From: Undaria pinnatifida | Taxonomy: Eukaryota; Sar; Phaeophyceae; Laminariales; Alariaceae | Reading direction: 5' to 3' | Length of the DNA stretch: 64,000 bases | Assembly: GCA_012845835.1 (NCBI GenBank) | Contig: JABAKD010000006.1 | Span: forward strand, 7,176,637-7,240,636 | Part shown: positions 1 to 13,058 of the stretch, one piece after another | How positions within the stretch are numbered: position 1 is the first letter of the stretch | Layout of the letters: each line of letters begins with the position of its first letter | Translations under genes and position numbers: made by a program | Notes under the pieces: generated by a model | Databases searched by the model: none | What the model saw: the letters and a program-made list of their open reading frames with translations, nothing else | What the model was told of the DNA's origin: nothing

Positions 1-195
1 CAGAAAGTGAAGCGCTTCGCTGAAGCTGGTCATTCAAAACACCGTTGCTCTAGAGCAAAGCAAGACGCTTCAGCAAGTCGAGTGCCAGCTTATATCGGAG
101 TGTATCCGTGTGCCCACTCGGCACTGAGCATGATCATGGAAGGTACTGCTTGCCCGCCTCGAGGATACCAGGGTCGGCGAAAACAAGGAGCAGCA

Positions 196-511
196 ATGAC
201 GCGAAAGAGTTCGCTGGTGCTTCCCCCACCGTTGCTGGTGTTGTTGCTGCTCTGGAGCAGACAGCTGCACGGGTTCCTCGTATCCTCCCCGCATGTCATC
301 GCCAGAGGTATGAGCAATCAGCAACGCAGGCCACTGAGCATGTGTGGCAAAGTTGACGAATCGCATGATGATCCTGCTGTTTCTGCTGCACCTGCTGCGA
401 GGGACCAAAGGGAGGTGACGTGGTCCAATCGGGGGGGCAAGGACCTCGTGCGTGTGGCCGATAATGTTTGGTGCGCGGAGCGACCGTTCGTATGGAACAG
501 CATCGACGTCG
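196..511 (+). CDS. DUF4336 gene exon 1: bipartite presequence and start of domain
   Basis: Encodes residues 1-105 plus the first base of Gly106. Residues 1-26 form a signal-peptide-like leader, and residues 27-70 are rich in Ser, Ala and Arg with few acids before Asp54, as in a transit peptide. The DUF4336 homology begins near Leu84 (LVRVADNVWCAERP). The donor is GTGAGC at 512. Bases 1-195 upstream hold no recognisable promoter element. Confidence 0.82.
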
Positions 512-3500
512 GTGAGCCATATTCTCTCTCGTAATTGCTACTACTGCCGAGGTCCTTGTGTCGTGTCGTTGTTCATTGGCAGTATTTACGTACAATAAAA
601 TAGTGCGGTGCGTAAATACTCGCAGTGGGGAAGCAATGGAAAGTGGAAGGGGGGTGGTACGGGGCTGCAAACAAACCTGATCCGTCGATGTATAGTCTGT
701 ACGAGAACAGCTTTGCTGTTAGCGGCAGTCATAGCCCCTCTTGTGTGCGGTGCCTTGCCGGATAGCGGTACCAATAGCCGCACCCCCCGCACTATCCGGG
801 GATAGTATGATGGACCTTTGGTACCTGGTTCTCTATGGGACGAGGTCGTTCAAGTGATTTTCACCGCAATAAATTGGGGACCCGCATTAAAGGGTACCGC
901 CGTGCTAGCGCGGGACAACGGCTGCAGCTGTACCGCTACACCCGTATGACGCCATATCGTATACCTGGTACCTGGTAATACTATGAAAATTAAAATACAC
1001 TTCAGCTGTGAGATCGAATATTTTGTTGAAACTCTAACATGTATGGTGACCCGAAGGGTGCGCCAGCTAGCGTTGGGCTGCGAAAGCAAGTTAAATCGAC
1101 ACACGACGCGTATGAAAATACAGTACGTGGAAGTGTGGTGAGCTGAAGCTTTATCTTTCCCCATCCGCCGGAGGTGAAAAAAAAAAAAAAAAACTAATAT
1201 GTATCGCTTCGTGCCAGGTATCTGTTGTACTGCAGCGTGAAGCAGTACTGCTGTAAATGAGTAATGAAATGACGTGCTACGTGTTATCGGTTCGCGAACG
1301 ATTCGCGAACAGCGAATCCTTATGATATCATACGACGTTCTCTCAAAATCTGCTGTTCCTGAAAGTTTGGTTACAGCGGCCCCCGTATTTCCTCACGTAG
1401 AAACGCCTGATTACTTATTTATTTATGTATTTGTTTATTTATTTTCTCAACACTTCTACTTTCCAGCTTCTGGACAAGCCGTGGTCACAGGTGTCGTCCC
1501 TTCTCCCCCCCCCGGTTCTTGCCTTCAACTTTTATCGCGCATAGGGTTCAGCAATCCCACTACTCGTCGATTGTTCATCGAGTGTTGCTAACTCACGCTC
1601 TCGCGCTTTCCGCAAGTCAATTGGTGCACAAGAAAAAGTCCCCACGAATTTATACGAGTATGCACTCGGGGGGATTCGAACTCACGAAACTGACCTATGC
1701 CAGGCTCGAGGATAACCTGATACGCCACCGGGGCGACCGGTTATATGATAGATTCGCTGGAGCACCCCCTTTTTTTTCCGCTTTCTCGCAAGGGGGTGGT
1801 AGCAACCCATCCCCCACCACAGGTTTTTGCGGTAGCAGTTCTTGAATGCGGTTATCACAGATGCTCTTTTTTAGTAAACGACGGCGCGTATCACGCGGTA
1901 CATTTTATACCGCAGATACGAGTATACCACCCTTGGTGATAACTTATTTCATATCCATAACAACTACCCGATTTACTACCCGGGTATGTTGTACACCACA
2001 CCCCCTCCTCCGGTGTCATGCTTCGTATGTTCAGTATGACACCCCCGGGATGTTGGCTCCCCCAACATGCGGGACGGGCAGGTAACATATACTTCCTTGC
2101 CGGCCGTTTGTGGTCATGTTCAATCTTGCACGTCTGCCCAGACCAACCCGACCCTAGACCTAACCCTAACCCTGCTCCAATCCTTCCGGAGGCCCGAGGT
2201 TGGCAGCGGCAGTGGCGCGGCTCCGCAGCATGTGTTGGTGTCGTTTTTCCAATACGCAACGTGCGAGCGAAAGTAAGGGGACGAACGACCGGCAGGAAGT
2301 TTCTTTGCATGCATGTCCTGCATAGTCAGCGCTGACCATGTATGGGTCAGTGGTTATGGTGCACATTTAACAAAGGTCGAGTCGTGAATGCCCCACCTGC
2401 TTGGAGTGTGGCCGCAAAACTCCTTTATAACCGTTGTCATCGCACCCCTTTTATCACGCCCCCTAGATTGCACCAGCTCGCTCGGTGATACGTGCTATCA
2501 AGTTAAAAACGGCCGCCCAAGTTATCACCGGTGTACATTGACCCTGGTATTTCACACCCTTTCTGGAGTACACCATGCCGGATGTCAAGTTGTTCAGAGC
2601 CCACAATGTTATCACCGGGGGTGTACACCGTCGTATTCGGTACCACTAGGTTCGCACTCTAATCTGCGGTGGCTCACATTCCTGGCAATGACCGCTACAT
2701 CGTCCACTGCCCAATGCCGCCGCCGGTGCAACTGCAGTGGTGGTGCCGCGTTAGTGCGGTAGTGCGGGGGTCCTGTTTAGGGCGGTGTAAATCGCTTGTC
2801 ATGACCGCATCCTACAGGGTACCGCACCACACCAGCCCGGAAAGTGCGGGGTTTCGCTACTGCAGTGCGTGTTTTGTCGCCAGGCCAGGCACCCCACTAA
2901 TGAGGGACTATGAGTATTCGAAAACGACACCCCGGACAGATCTGCTGTCCATTTTTCATCAACAGACATGATACCTGGTAGGCGTCATAGTAGGCAGCAG
3001 CAGTTGCTCTGTAGCATCCGTGTTGTTGATGGTTGTACGTGCTGCTGCGGCCACGCGCAATAACTGTTCCCACCATCTACCAGTCATTTCATCGGATACG
3101 TACCGATTATCGACGCCACAGTTAGATCATGCCGATGTGCTGCTGTGTATCAGGTACCAGTATGCACGAGAATACCGCAGGTTTTGATCGTACAGGTATA
3201 CGACTACCGTAGTAAAGTGTAATATGTTTGTCCCCCTTTAATGTGGATATCGCTGTCTGGCAAGGCATCGAACCCAAGTGGGACCCGACGCGTGGCACAA
3301 TAGAGGTGACGCTTTTCGTCTGAAATGGTTTCTGAAAGATGGGCCTCCTTAACCCAAAATTGTCGGAAATTATAGGACATTTTTTTTTTTTTTTTGCATT
3401 ATTTTCGTTGTACACCTGGCCTATGGGATTTTTCACCCATGGGAGCAGTTTTTATTTTTCTCCATCCTCAGTTTGTGGGTTAAGAAGGACATGTCTTGAG

Positions 3501-5210
3501 CTCCCGAAGTGGAAAAACCTCAGAAAAAAAATAGTGCACCGCTATTGTAGCACGTGTCACCCCCACGACTGTACCGGTGCTTTTACGTGTTGCTAAAACC
3601 TTCCAATGGGTTGGGGTTGGGGTTGGGATTGGAATCAGGGGTAGGGCTAGGGTTAGGGCAGGGGTTAGCATCAAGGTTAGGGGTAAAGTTATGGGAATAT
3701 TGGAAAACCCTGGGACAGCAGCCCTTGGTTGTAGTTGGAGGTCTACCCGTCCCCTACTTCCTACGTGCAATTTAAGTTTCATAGACAGACGTATTGTATG
3801 TACAACTCCTTGCATTGGAGTCCGGCCGTAAAAAGCGGCATCCCCTATCTAGCAGCCGCGTTGCTGCTTCGACTCCTTGACGCTGTATTCGTACCCGTAA
3901 ATGTTTACCTGTGAAGTCCGAACGGGGATCCTGACCCCCATACTGTTATAAACGGAGACAAACAGACGTCGAAGTCATATGCAAGGACGCAGAACTCCGA
4001 AAACTACCGCGCGAAACCAATACCTACGATACCGAATCCAAATATTACAACTAGTAAATCCGTCGCCAAATAATAACTACCAGGTGGCAACTAACCCACA
4101 GCCCTACCGGTGTTGTTGTGACATCAGCCTTGAGCAACAACCTGTCCTGTACCGGTAGGGTTTTAGGATAGCGCCTGCCGAGGAGGGTGGACTTCCACTT
4201 ATCGACAAAATTCTTTGCTGGCTGTGGCACCGACCGTTGATTTGCTGTGGCCGACCCTCGGTTTTGGTCGCCGTGGGATCAAGATGGTTAATGGACGCTG
4301 CCGGGGGCTAATTATTTGAAAGATCTCGATGACATCCTCCCAAAGCCGCCACGGTGTTATCCGAGGATCCGTTTGGAGGGCTCAGATCCGGGTTGAGACC
4401 ACGTCAGATGTTATCTGGGTGGGTTCCAAGCGGGAGAAGGGTGCAATTATGTCTGTGCGTTTGGCCAATGAAACAACCCTAGGCATGAGTATTCGACTAG
4501 TCAATGGCCATTTTCGAACATCAGTATTTAATCAGTAAAGGGGCGTCTTCGAATACGTGGTGGGTAAGGTATTCTGCTTTGTCCGAATGACCATCGGGGG
4601 TTAGGGAAAAAGTGGTCAGTGCCGAAGAGACCACTGCCCACTTGACCGAAGACTGAGCACGGTAAACGGTATTTGCACGAGGCATCTAGCTTTTTGGTAA
4701 TTCCACTTGGCGTTTAGATTGGTGCCTGAACGCTGGTATCGTGTCATATAAATAAAAGTTCTGCTAATGTACCTGGTATCTACTGGAAACATAGTCGTAC
4801 TTCGAGTTTATAAATACTGGGATGACAAGATATGGACGTATATCTGTACTGGTGTATGCTGATTCGGCCACGCTAAGCCAACCGTACTGAGTACGAAAAG
4901 CGGTTGTCGCGTGCAGCTCGGTAGGCTTTGCATGGCCAGGCTTGTGCGTGTTCCGCTTTTCGTAGCCAGTACGGTTGGTATGTCATGGCTTAATCTCATT
5001 ACTGCATTTGCGACGCTCATCTCTGCGTCATAGATTGTGACCACAGAGCTTGTCTTTCTGTAGGATAACGAATCGGCACAGACACTGGGTGTGCTGGGTG
5101 TCGGTGGGTGGAAATAACAGTTTCATGTGAAGAGCACACAGCAGTGGTACTGAGTATTGATATATGACCACGCACTTGATTATGCGAGTTAATGTGAGAA
5201 CAACAACAAT

Positions 5211-5254
<44 letters not shown>

Positions 5255-8200
5255 AAACAACATGATGTCAGTACGTTTTAAGTTCAGGGTTATGAGAACG
5301 CAATACTTGTAAATTGCCAGTTCATTCGCAATCTATATACAACGAAACATGGATGTACCACGCAGCTTGCAAAGTTGAGTTTCAATCATTCAATCGGTCG
5401 TACTCACAGCTGACGTTTTTCAAATTTTATTAAAACAGCGACTATATTTTTCTAGTCGAAAGGTTATCTCCTTGGCCTTTGTACGTAGAGCCGACAGACC
5501 GCAAAGGGTGCCAAAGAGTCTGGTCTACGTAATCGATGCGAGTCGACGAGGGAAGAGAGGGCTGGGTTATTCTAGCGACAAAAACGAAGGCGCCTACCAT
5601 AGTGGGGACGGGGGAGAAGAGCCTGTTTGGCGGCCCCTGATCTCAGATACAACTATGAATGGGGGGGGGGGGAAATAAGAAATTAAAAGTGCGAAGATGT
5701 TAGAAGGGATGAACAAAAAAAGAAGAGCACAAAGTGGAGTATAGGCCCATGGATAAGAAATAACCCTTTGGGACTTCATCAGGGACGTACGTTGTGGCCG
5801 GTAACGGTATCACAACGGTGACTGGAGTTGCGGGTGGGTAACAATATTTCTTGTGGTACCACGGTTTGGCGTAGCATCCCCTGAACGGAAACGCCTGCAT
5901 TTACACTGGAAAGCCCATCAAATTTCCCACCCGCTGTTGTGAAAACCACATCCGCGGATCAGTGTTTCTTTTTTGCGGTAACAGCGGTATAACAAAAGTA
6001 GACGGGTGTTTCCACAAACGTACACCGTGTTTTGGCGAAGAACATTTTCCGAACGACGGGGCTTCTTAACCCGGAATCGTCGGGATTGTATAATTTTTGT
6101 TTGACGACATGTTTTGGTTTTGTATGCATAGGGCATGGCATTATTGATCGGGTTGAACTCTCACCTTTCCAAAGCGAAAATAATGGGTGAGGTATTGATC
6201 TCCTCATGATAGGAGCTTCAGAAAACATCCCCTGAACGGAAACGCCTGCATTCACGCTGGAAAGCCTCTCAAATTTCCTACCCGCTGTTGTGAAAACCGC
6301 ATCCGCATTCGATCGGTGTTTCTCTTTTGCGGTAACAGCGGTATAGCAAAAGTAGACCGGTGTTACCACAAACGTACACCGTGTTTTGGCGAAGAACATT
6401 TTCCGAACGAAGGGGCTTCTTGACCCGGAATCGCCGGAACTATATTTTTTTTGTTTCACGACATGTTTTGGTTTTGTGTGCGTAGGCTATGGCATTATTG
6501 ATCGGGTTGACCCTCTCACTTTTTCCAACGCGAAAAAAATGGGTGGGGTATTGAGCTCCTCATGATAGAAGCTTCGGAAACCAAGGGATAACACTTCTGC
6601 CGCAGCATGTGACAGCAGACGTGCGATTTTCTTGTATCACCGGTAATTTTTGTGCCTCAATGGTATTTTTTGTGCCTCAAAATTGAGGTAACGTGCGGCC
6701 CCGGCTTCAGAGAGTAGAAGCGTCGATTCAAAAGTGCCTTGATTATAGCATAGGTCACGCTACTCAGCCCGGGTTGCTGCGGTTGGGGATGTCCGCAGCG
6801 CAACGGAAGGAAGTGTACAATACTCATTCATCCGTGTACCGCGGTAGCTTGCGGTGCTGGAGTAGTAGTGGTTACCGCCGTTAGGGACAGCTCGCGCTGT
6901 CATTGCCACGGGAACTGAAGGATACGTCGGCTAGCACTGGATTCCGGATACAGTTGAGTTAAGTTGACACGCGACATGTATGAGAATACGTGCAAGTGTG
7001 GTGAGCTTAAGCTCTATTTTTCCCCATCCACCGGAGGATTACAACAACAACAAAAATGCAACACGTGATTACTCGTATTTTTTGCGCGCTCTTCCGGACT
7101 GCTTGCTAAATTTCAAACTGGTTCTTTTTCGATCGCTAAACATGGGCCCCAACAGAGAACGCGTAACCAAAATGACTCTGCGATCCAAAAAAACGCAGCA
7201 AGGAGATCCAAAAACGCGGAAATCCTTAACTTACCGCACACAATTCCAGCAACTGTAGTACAGGTGGCCAACTAGTAAGCAGTCGGCGACGTAGTCAGCC
7301 AACTCGCAGCCCTAGTCATGTCAACATATCCCTCTAGGAAGAAGAGAAGGGCAGTGGGATGCAACCAACACAGGGAAACTCACTATACACAACTTCGTAC
7401 GGATTTTAAACATGAAGAAACACACAAGACACAAGTCACGTACACACACGCACGCACATCATATTACCCCTCGCAACCATCGCCTCTCACCGTACGGATT
7501 TTAAACATGAAGAAACACACAAGACACAAGTCACGTACACACACGCACGCACATCATATTACCCCTCGCAACCATCGCCTCTCACCCATAGTCTCTCAGC
7601 TATCGTCTACCAACCGTCATCTCTCAACAATCGTATCCCAAGCATGATCGTCTCTCGAACATGTTTTCGACAACGACCTTGTTTCAACCATCATAGTCTC
7701 CCAACCGTCGTATTCCAACCATCGTCTCTAAGCGACCATTGTGCTTCAACCATTGCCGTAACCCACACATCGTCTCCCAACCATTATCGTCTCTCAACCA
7801 TCGTTTCGTGGTGATGATAGTGGGGGTTGTGGTGTCGGTGATGTTCGTGGTGGTGGTTTCGCTAGTGCAGGAGGGAGGGATGGTAGGAGGGTGATGAATG
7901 CTTTGGGGTGTGACAGGTTTTACGCAGTTCGGGGAGGGGAAAAGCACTCATGATCATGGTTGGAAGGGCTCGTGTTGCTTTATGAGAGAGTGAAGACGGG
8001 TCCACCAGGGACGTCGGGCGTCGGTTCGTCGTGGAAGTGTCATATATGACCTAAATATTCCGAGGGAAACACGGCTTCCACCTTTACGTATTCCTCCGCA
8101 CATGACTGTGCGACAGCTCGCAGCTGTACTCCGAGCATACCCAACGGAGGGCACTCACTCAATCAAGTTGTTGATCCATACACGTCCCTCCATCTATTTC

Positions 8201-11200
8201 TCCATCTATCCTTCCAACAATCCATCTCAACCATAGTCTCTCAACCATCGTCTCTCAACCATCGCATCTCAACCACCATCTCCCAGCCACTGCTTCTACA
8301 CTATCATCGTATATCAACCAATTGTCGTATCTCAACCAAACATCGTATATCAACCATCGTATCTCAGCCGTCGTTTGTTCAGCCATCGCCCATCACAACC
8401 ATCCTCAGTAGACGACTTGACAAGGGACGTGGTATTGTAAGCCTAACAGCAGGCTTCACCCTACGATCTGCCGACATTCTGCCTCTTGTTCCGAGGATGT
8501 GTGCTTCATTTTTCTTCAACGAAAAGAACGAACACAATTCATCTCCCCCCCGCCCTCTCAAACAAACACATACAAACCACCCTCGCCTCTGAAACGTCGT
8601 CTTTCTCAACCATCATCGATAGACTATCGTCCATTGACCACCGTCTCCTCTCAACCGTCATCGTTCCTCGACCATTGCCCCGCAGACACGTTGGGTTGGG
8701 TTGGGTTGGATTGGGTCGGGTTGTGTTTGAGGTGCGGCAGCACGGGTGAGTAGGTGGGTGGGGGGAGGGGCTGCATGGGATGGTGGGTTGGGTTGGGTTC
8801 CTATCTCAACCGTTGTCTCTCAAACGTCGTGTTTTCTCAACCATATTTTCTCAACCATCGTATATCAACCGTGTCTCCTCAAGAAAGAAGGATACATGTG
8901 AGAAAAGGACACGACGGAAGCGCTTGCCCTTTCAAGATGCTCGAGCGGATGGTCACGACGTACAAATGACGAGGTTCTTGATACAAAAATCTACGTTTGA
9001 CGCGTGCTACGATAGAGGTTCGCCACTTTCTTTCTGAGGTTCCTCAATTTCGGGAGCTTAAGACCCCTCCCACAAATCGATTTTGATAAAAAGGTAAAAA
9101 ACTGCTCCAGGATGACAAAAAATCCCATGGCCTAATTCCACAACAAGAACCATGAAAAAACAAATGGCCTATTATTTATTTTTTTTCCGACGATTTTGGG
9201 TTAAGGAAGACGATTTTGGGTTAAGGAAGCCCCGTCATTCAGAAACCATTTCGCACGAAAAGTGCTACCTCTGTCGTAGCAGACGTCGTTGGCTAAAACT
9301 TGCACACGCCACTCCTGCGATGTTTGTTCACGCGATTACGAATTTGGCTCTCAACCATCATCCGTGTCTCAAGCCTATTCGTCTCTGAACTACACCATCG
9401 TTCAACCATCGTGTCTCGACCAGCCGTCTTGTTTCAACCATCGAATCTCAACCGCCGTTTCTCAACCACTTCTTCCCCCAGGAGGCCGCGTGGCAGTGGT
9501 GAGGCTCTCGGATGGTTATCTCTGGGTGCTTTCCCATGTCGATCTTGTCATCTTTTAACCATCGTATATCATCAACCATGGTTACCAGGAGGCTGCATGG
9601 CGGCGGTGAAACTCCCGGGTGGTGGTCTTGGGGTGCACCGCCCTGCCCTGTGATTCCTCGGGCATTTGCACCTCCCGTTTGATTCGAACACCCACAACAT
9701 TAGGCGAGTGGGTAAGCAGCTCCACCAACAACCTCTTTTCGCCGGCAAACCGCAGTTCACGTCTCGCAACCATTGCCTATCAACCATCGTCTCTCAACCA
9801 CCATCGTCGTCTCTACCGTGGTTGCCAGGAGGCCGCATGGCGGTGGTTAAACTCTCGGATGGTTCTCTCTGGGTGCACTCCCCTGTGGAACTTGACGAGC
9901 CGCTGAGGCAGGCGTTGGAAGAGATTGGACCTGTGGGCCATATCGTCTCCCCCAACTACGAGCATGTCAAGTGAGAAGTGGGAAGGGGAGGGGGGGGGGG
10001 AGGGGGAGGCAAAGATGGACGGGGGGGGGGGGGTTGTATTCATCGTATCGTGCTTGGCGGTAGTCCGTAGAGCCATAGACCCTGGCATCCCTACGTACAA
10101 TGCCAGGACGAAGCACGTCGGGTTTTCGTCGACCAGAAAGATATTGCTTACGCCAAGCGCGAAGAACCTTGAGGTATTCGGCGGGTCGCGTGAAGGGTGA
10201 ACTGCATCTTACTATTTTATAACTAACTTTCAAGGACGTCAGCCGTGAGTTCGACCAATTTCAGGTCAATACTCATCTTTGCAAGCTGCGTTGTTGGTAC
10301 TCGTAATATACTATATGGGTGATTTTTTATTGGGAGGTGTCCTATTTTTCGTCCACTATAATGGTAAGTGTTGGTATTTATACTTTAGTTTGTCACGACC
10401 GCTTGTGAGGCGGATTTCGTCACCTCGTGCGTACTTTCGTACGAATAGGTGACAGCGTCGAGCGACGTGATTTATTGCCTTGTCTTGGCCATTTTCAGAG
10501 GCAGCAATGGGTATACTACAGTATGTAACTGCTTTGTGGACGCCCGTCCATACACTCACTACGCGATACGATCATTCCCCTTGTGCGGAGGTAAGGTTCT
10601 CCACCCCACATATGATCTAACGCAACCAACATCTCGGTTTCCCGAGTATCCTAGTTGTCTAGCCCACGTAGTGAGCACCGTGTCTTACATCATCGTTGCA
10701 AATCGACTCAAACCCGATAATTATTTTATTATTCAAGTTTTTTTGGAACGGGAGGGGGGGTGGAGGCCGTGTATTCATTTCATGCATGGCCGTAGTCGAA
10801 TGACCATCGGCCCTCGCATACCTGCAATGCCGGAACGGAGCATGACGGGTGTTCACCGACCAGGAAGGCATTGCTTGCACCAAGCGCGAAATGCCGTGAG
10901 GTGTTCGGCGAGTCGCATGGAAGGTGAACTGTATCCTACCACATTAAGAATCACTTGTGAGGCGGACTTCGGCGCCTTGCGCGTGGTTTGATGCATGTGG
11001 ATGACAGCTTTGAAGCATTTATTTTGTTTCTGGCGTGTCCACTCCCAGAGACAGCAATGGCTATGATTCGTACTTGCCTCGTGGGGTGCCTTACCATATA
11101 CAGGCTACGTGATATCATCCCACGAAACAGGGGGGGTGGATCGGGGGACGGGCGGGGACGGGGGCGCGTTTTCTGGCTGAGAGGCAAGTGTCAACCCGCT

Positions 11201-13014
11201 TAAGGCGCCGGAGGGGGAAACATAAGAATAGTTACGATTATGGCATCAGCTACACGAAGCGGTGCGGGCTGCTAGCTAAGGGGGCGGTGTTTTAGCATCG
11301 AGCTCCGGAGCAAGGCATGGGGCTGAAAGGAACACCGCGGCACCACTGGAAGACAACCGTATTCCGTATTCCGTACGGTATTCCGTACGGTATTCCTCGA
11401 ATGTACGCAGCCGGCCTCATTGTGGACTGAAAACGTCACAGCCACTCACCCCAGACCCCCCCCCCCCGCGGCCCACCCGCCTGCTCCCCCCCACCCTCTC
11501 CCCGTCACAGAAACGGGCGATCGATGTATTTACGCAACTTGTAGAGATGAATATCGACCCTACATTCGTCGAACTCACAGCTGATGCCGTTAAAATACTT
11601 TATAAAATACGCTAAGAAATGGGTAGACCCATATTCTTCTGCGCGGTCATTGTGTGTTGAAAACGTGACAGCCCCCCACCCCCCCCCCGCCTCCCTCCAT
11701 TCCCCCGACCCGTACTCCGGCAGATGTGGACGTGGAAATTATCAGAATCTTCACTTGGAACTGCAGCTTGAGCGAATTACGAGTTTGAGAAACACAGTTA
11801 ACCTGACAAACCATTCCATGGCTTATGTATATATAAACAAGTACAATGTACGCTCTTTGTGTAGAATTGCGTTATCTTGCCTGTAGGCCGAGGATCCTCT
11901 CTCGCGCTTTCGGCTGCGGAGGACACAAGGATCCCGTCGGTGCATTACGACACACGTCTGGGTCCCCGGCCGAGGTTCGTGGCACGCGCTGTGGACGTTC
12001 AGAGTCGCGCGAGGAAAAAGCGTTTTTTAAGGGATTGATACCCGCGTCGCTGAGCCGCGCAGGGCCCATGGAAACCTCTTTTGTCCTGTGTGTTTACGCT
12101 GTGCTGCTCTGCTGCTGTGTCACACGGTCCTCCAAGCCCTGTACCTGCGGCAGACACGGTACAACAGCAGCCGCGCTGCAAGGTCTTCCCTTGGTGACAG
12201 CCACGGACAACGCTTATGTGTTATGTGTACGTGTGCGAGGTGCGAGTGGAGTATGTGCGCTGTCATAGGAGCACGGCACTATCAAAACGGCGCAAAATAT
12301 GTTTTCTAAAGCAGCCGCTCCTCAGCCGCGCAGCCACAAAATCAAAACAGCACACAGCAGCTGTTCAGCAGCAGCCGCACTTCAAACTCTGCCTTTTGTC
12401 ACAGCCAGCAGTCGCGTTGCCCTTGTGTGTGGTTGGTGCACAGCAGGAGATCGAATCATGACCACATTTTCACGTTCGAACCCATACTCAACACACACTG
12501 TGTCGAACCTCATGCCAGATATATCAGGATTGCAAATGCATACCAAGTACAAAGGAACGCCCGTGTTACCCCTTTTCAACTTGTGACACCGACAGCCCCC
12601 GAGACTTGGAGCCAACCACATCCCCGGAGGGGAACCTTGTAGCGAAAAGTGTTGTATGGAAGGCATGGCGTTCCCACGAGAATGGATTGGTCCCGAGTTG
12701 AGGACCCCGGTTAAGCGTAAATGTTTGGCCAAATATTGCTATTATCAATACTATCGCAGCACGCGTCCGACAGCCAGCCGCTACCCCCCTGCGGCGCACC
12801 TGCTCTACCCCCACCCCCGCCCTCTTGTTTTCCGTATGGCAACAGGTATGCGAAACAATGGGTGGATGCTTTTCCTTCTGCGCGGTCGTACGCGTGCCCA
12901 GGCTTGAAGGAGCGAAAACCTGAGGTCGGCTTTTATCGGGCGGTGGGGGGCTCCCCCGATGACGATATGCCTCCAGAGTGAGTGCAAACCTTGTTGTTGT
13001 TGTTGTTGTTGCGG

Positions 13015-13058
<44 letters not shown>

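Larger units (their letters stand above)
7570..9815 (+). repeat. Scattered TCTCAACCATCG minisatellite
   Basis: Clusters of a degenerate 12-15 base unit (TCTCAACCATCGTC and variants) at 7570-7815, 8222-8400, 8600-8680, 8805-8875, 9350-9470, 9555-9580 and 9765-9815. They are interspersed with unrelated sequence and with the exon 2 copies, including the 30 bases just before the exon 2 acceptor. This looks like a minisatellite broken up by insertions and duplicated along with the exon. Confidence 0.75.
512..9828 (+). other. Intron 1 of the DUF4336 gene (9.3 kb)
   Basis: No convincing coding sequence. It contains a tRNA-like SINE (1453-1745), A-tailed retroposon ends (near 1100-1195 and 6980-7050), a telomere-like G-rich patch (3603-3670), MITE copies (3287-3559, 8999-9288), a duplicated MITE-like block (5880-6580), an AAC microsatellite, a 95-bp tandem duplication (7397-7586), scattered CAACCATCGTCTCT-type minisatellite from 7570 to 9815, and two decayed copies of exon 2. 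The stretches 1750-3280 and 3830-4870 show nothing recognisable apart from a short inverted repeat (CCCTACCGGT at 4102 with its complement at 4150). Confidence 0.75.
9971..12845 (+). other. Intron 2 of the DUF4336 gene (2.9 kb)
   Basis: Holds two SINE family D copies, two copies of the short GCTTGCAA repeat (10226-10300 and 11545-11600), C-rich tracts and a decayed exon 3 copy at 11605-11655. The part 11880-12780 has nothing identifiable. Confidence 0.7.

Noticed and set aside
7-195. Use of the upstream in-frame ATG at 7 as the DUF4336 start
   Set aside because: It would place 63 residues without targeting character in front of a clear signal-peptide leader; the ATG at 196 fits plastid targeting better.
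2157-2171. Telomere (CCCTAA) repeat
   Set aside because: Only two units, and the G-rich patch at 3603-3670 is degenerate and interstitial.
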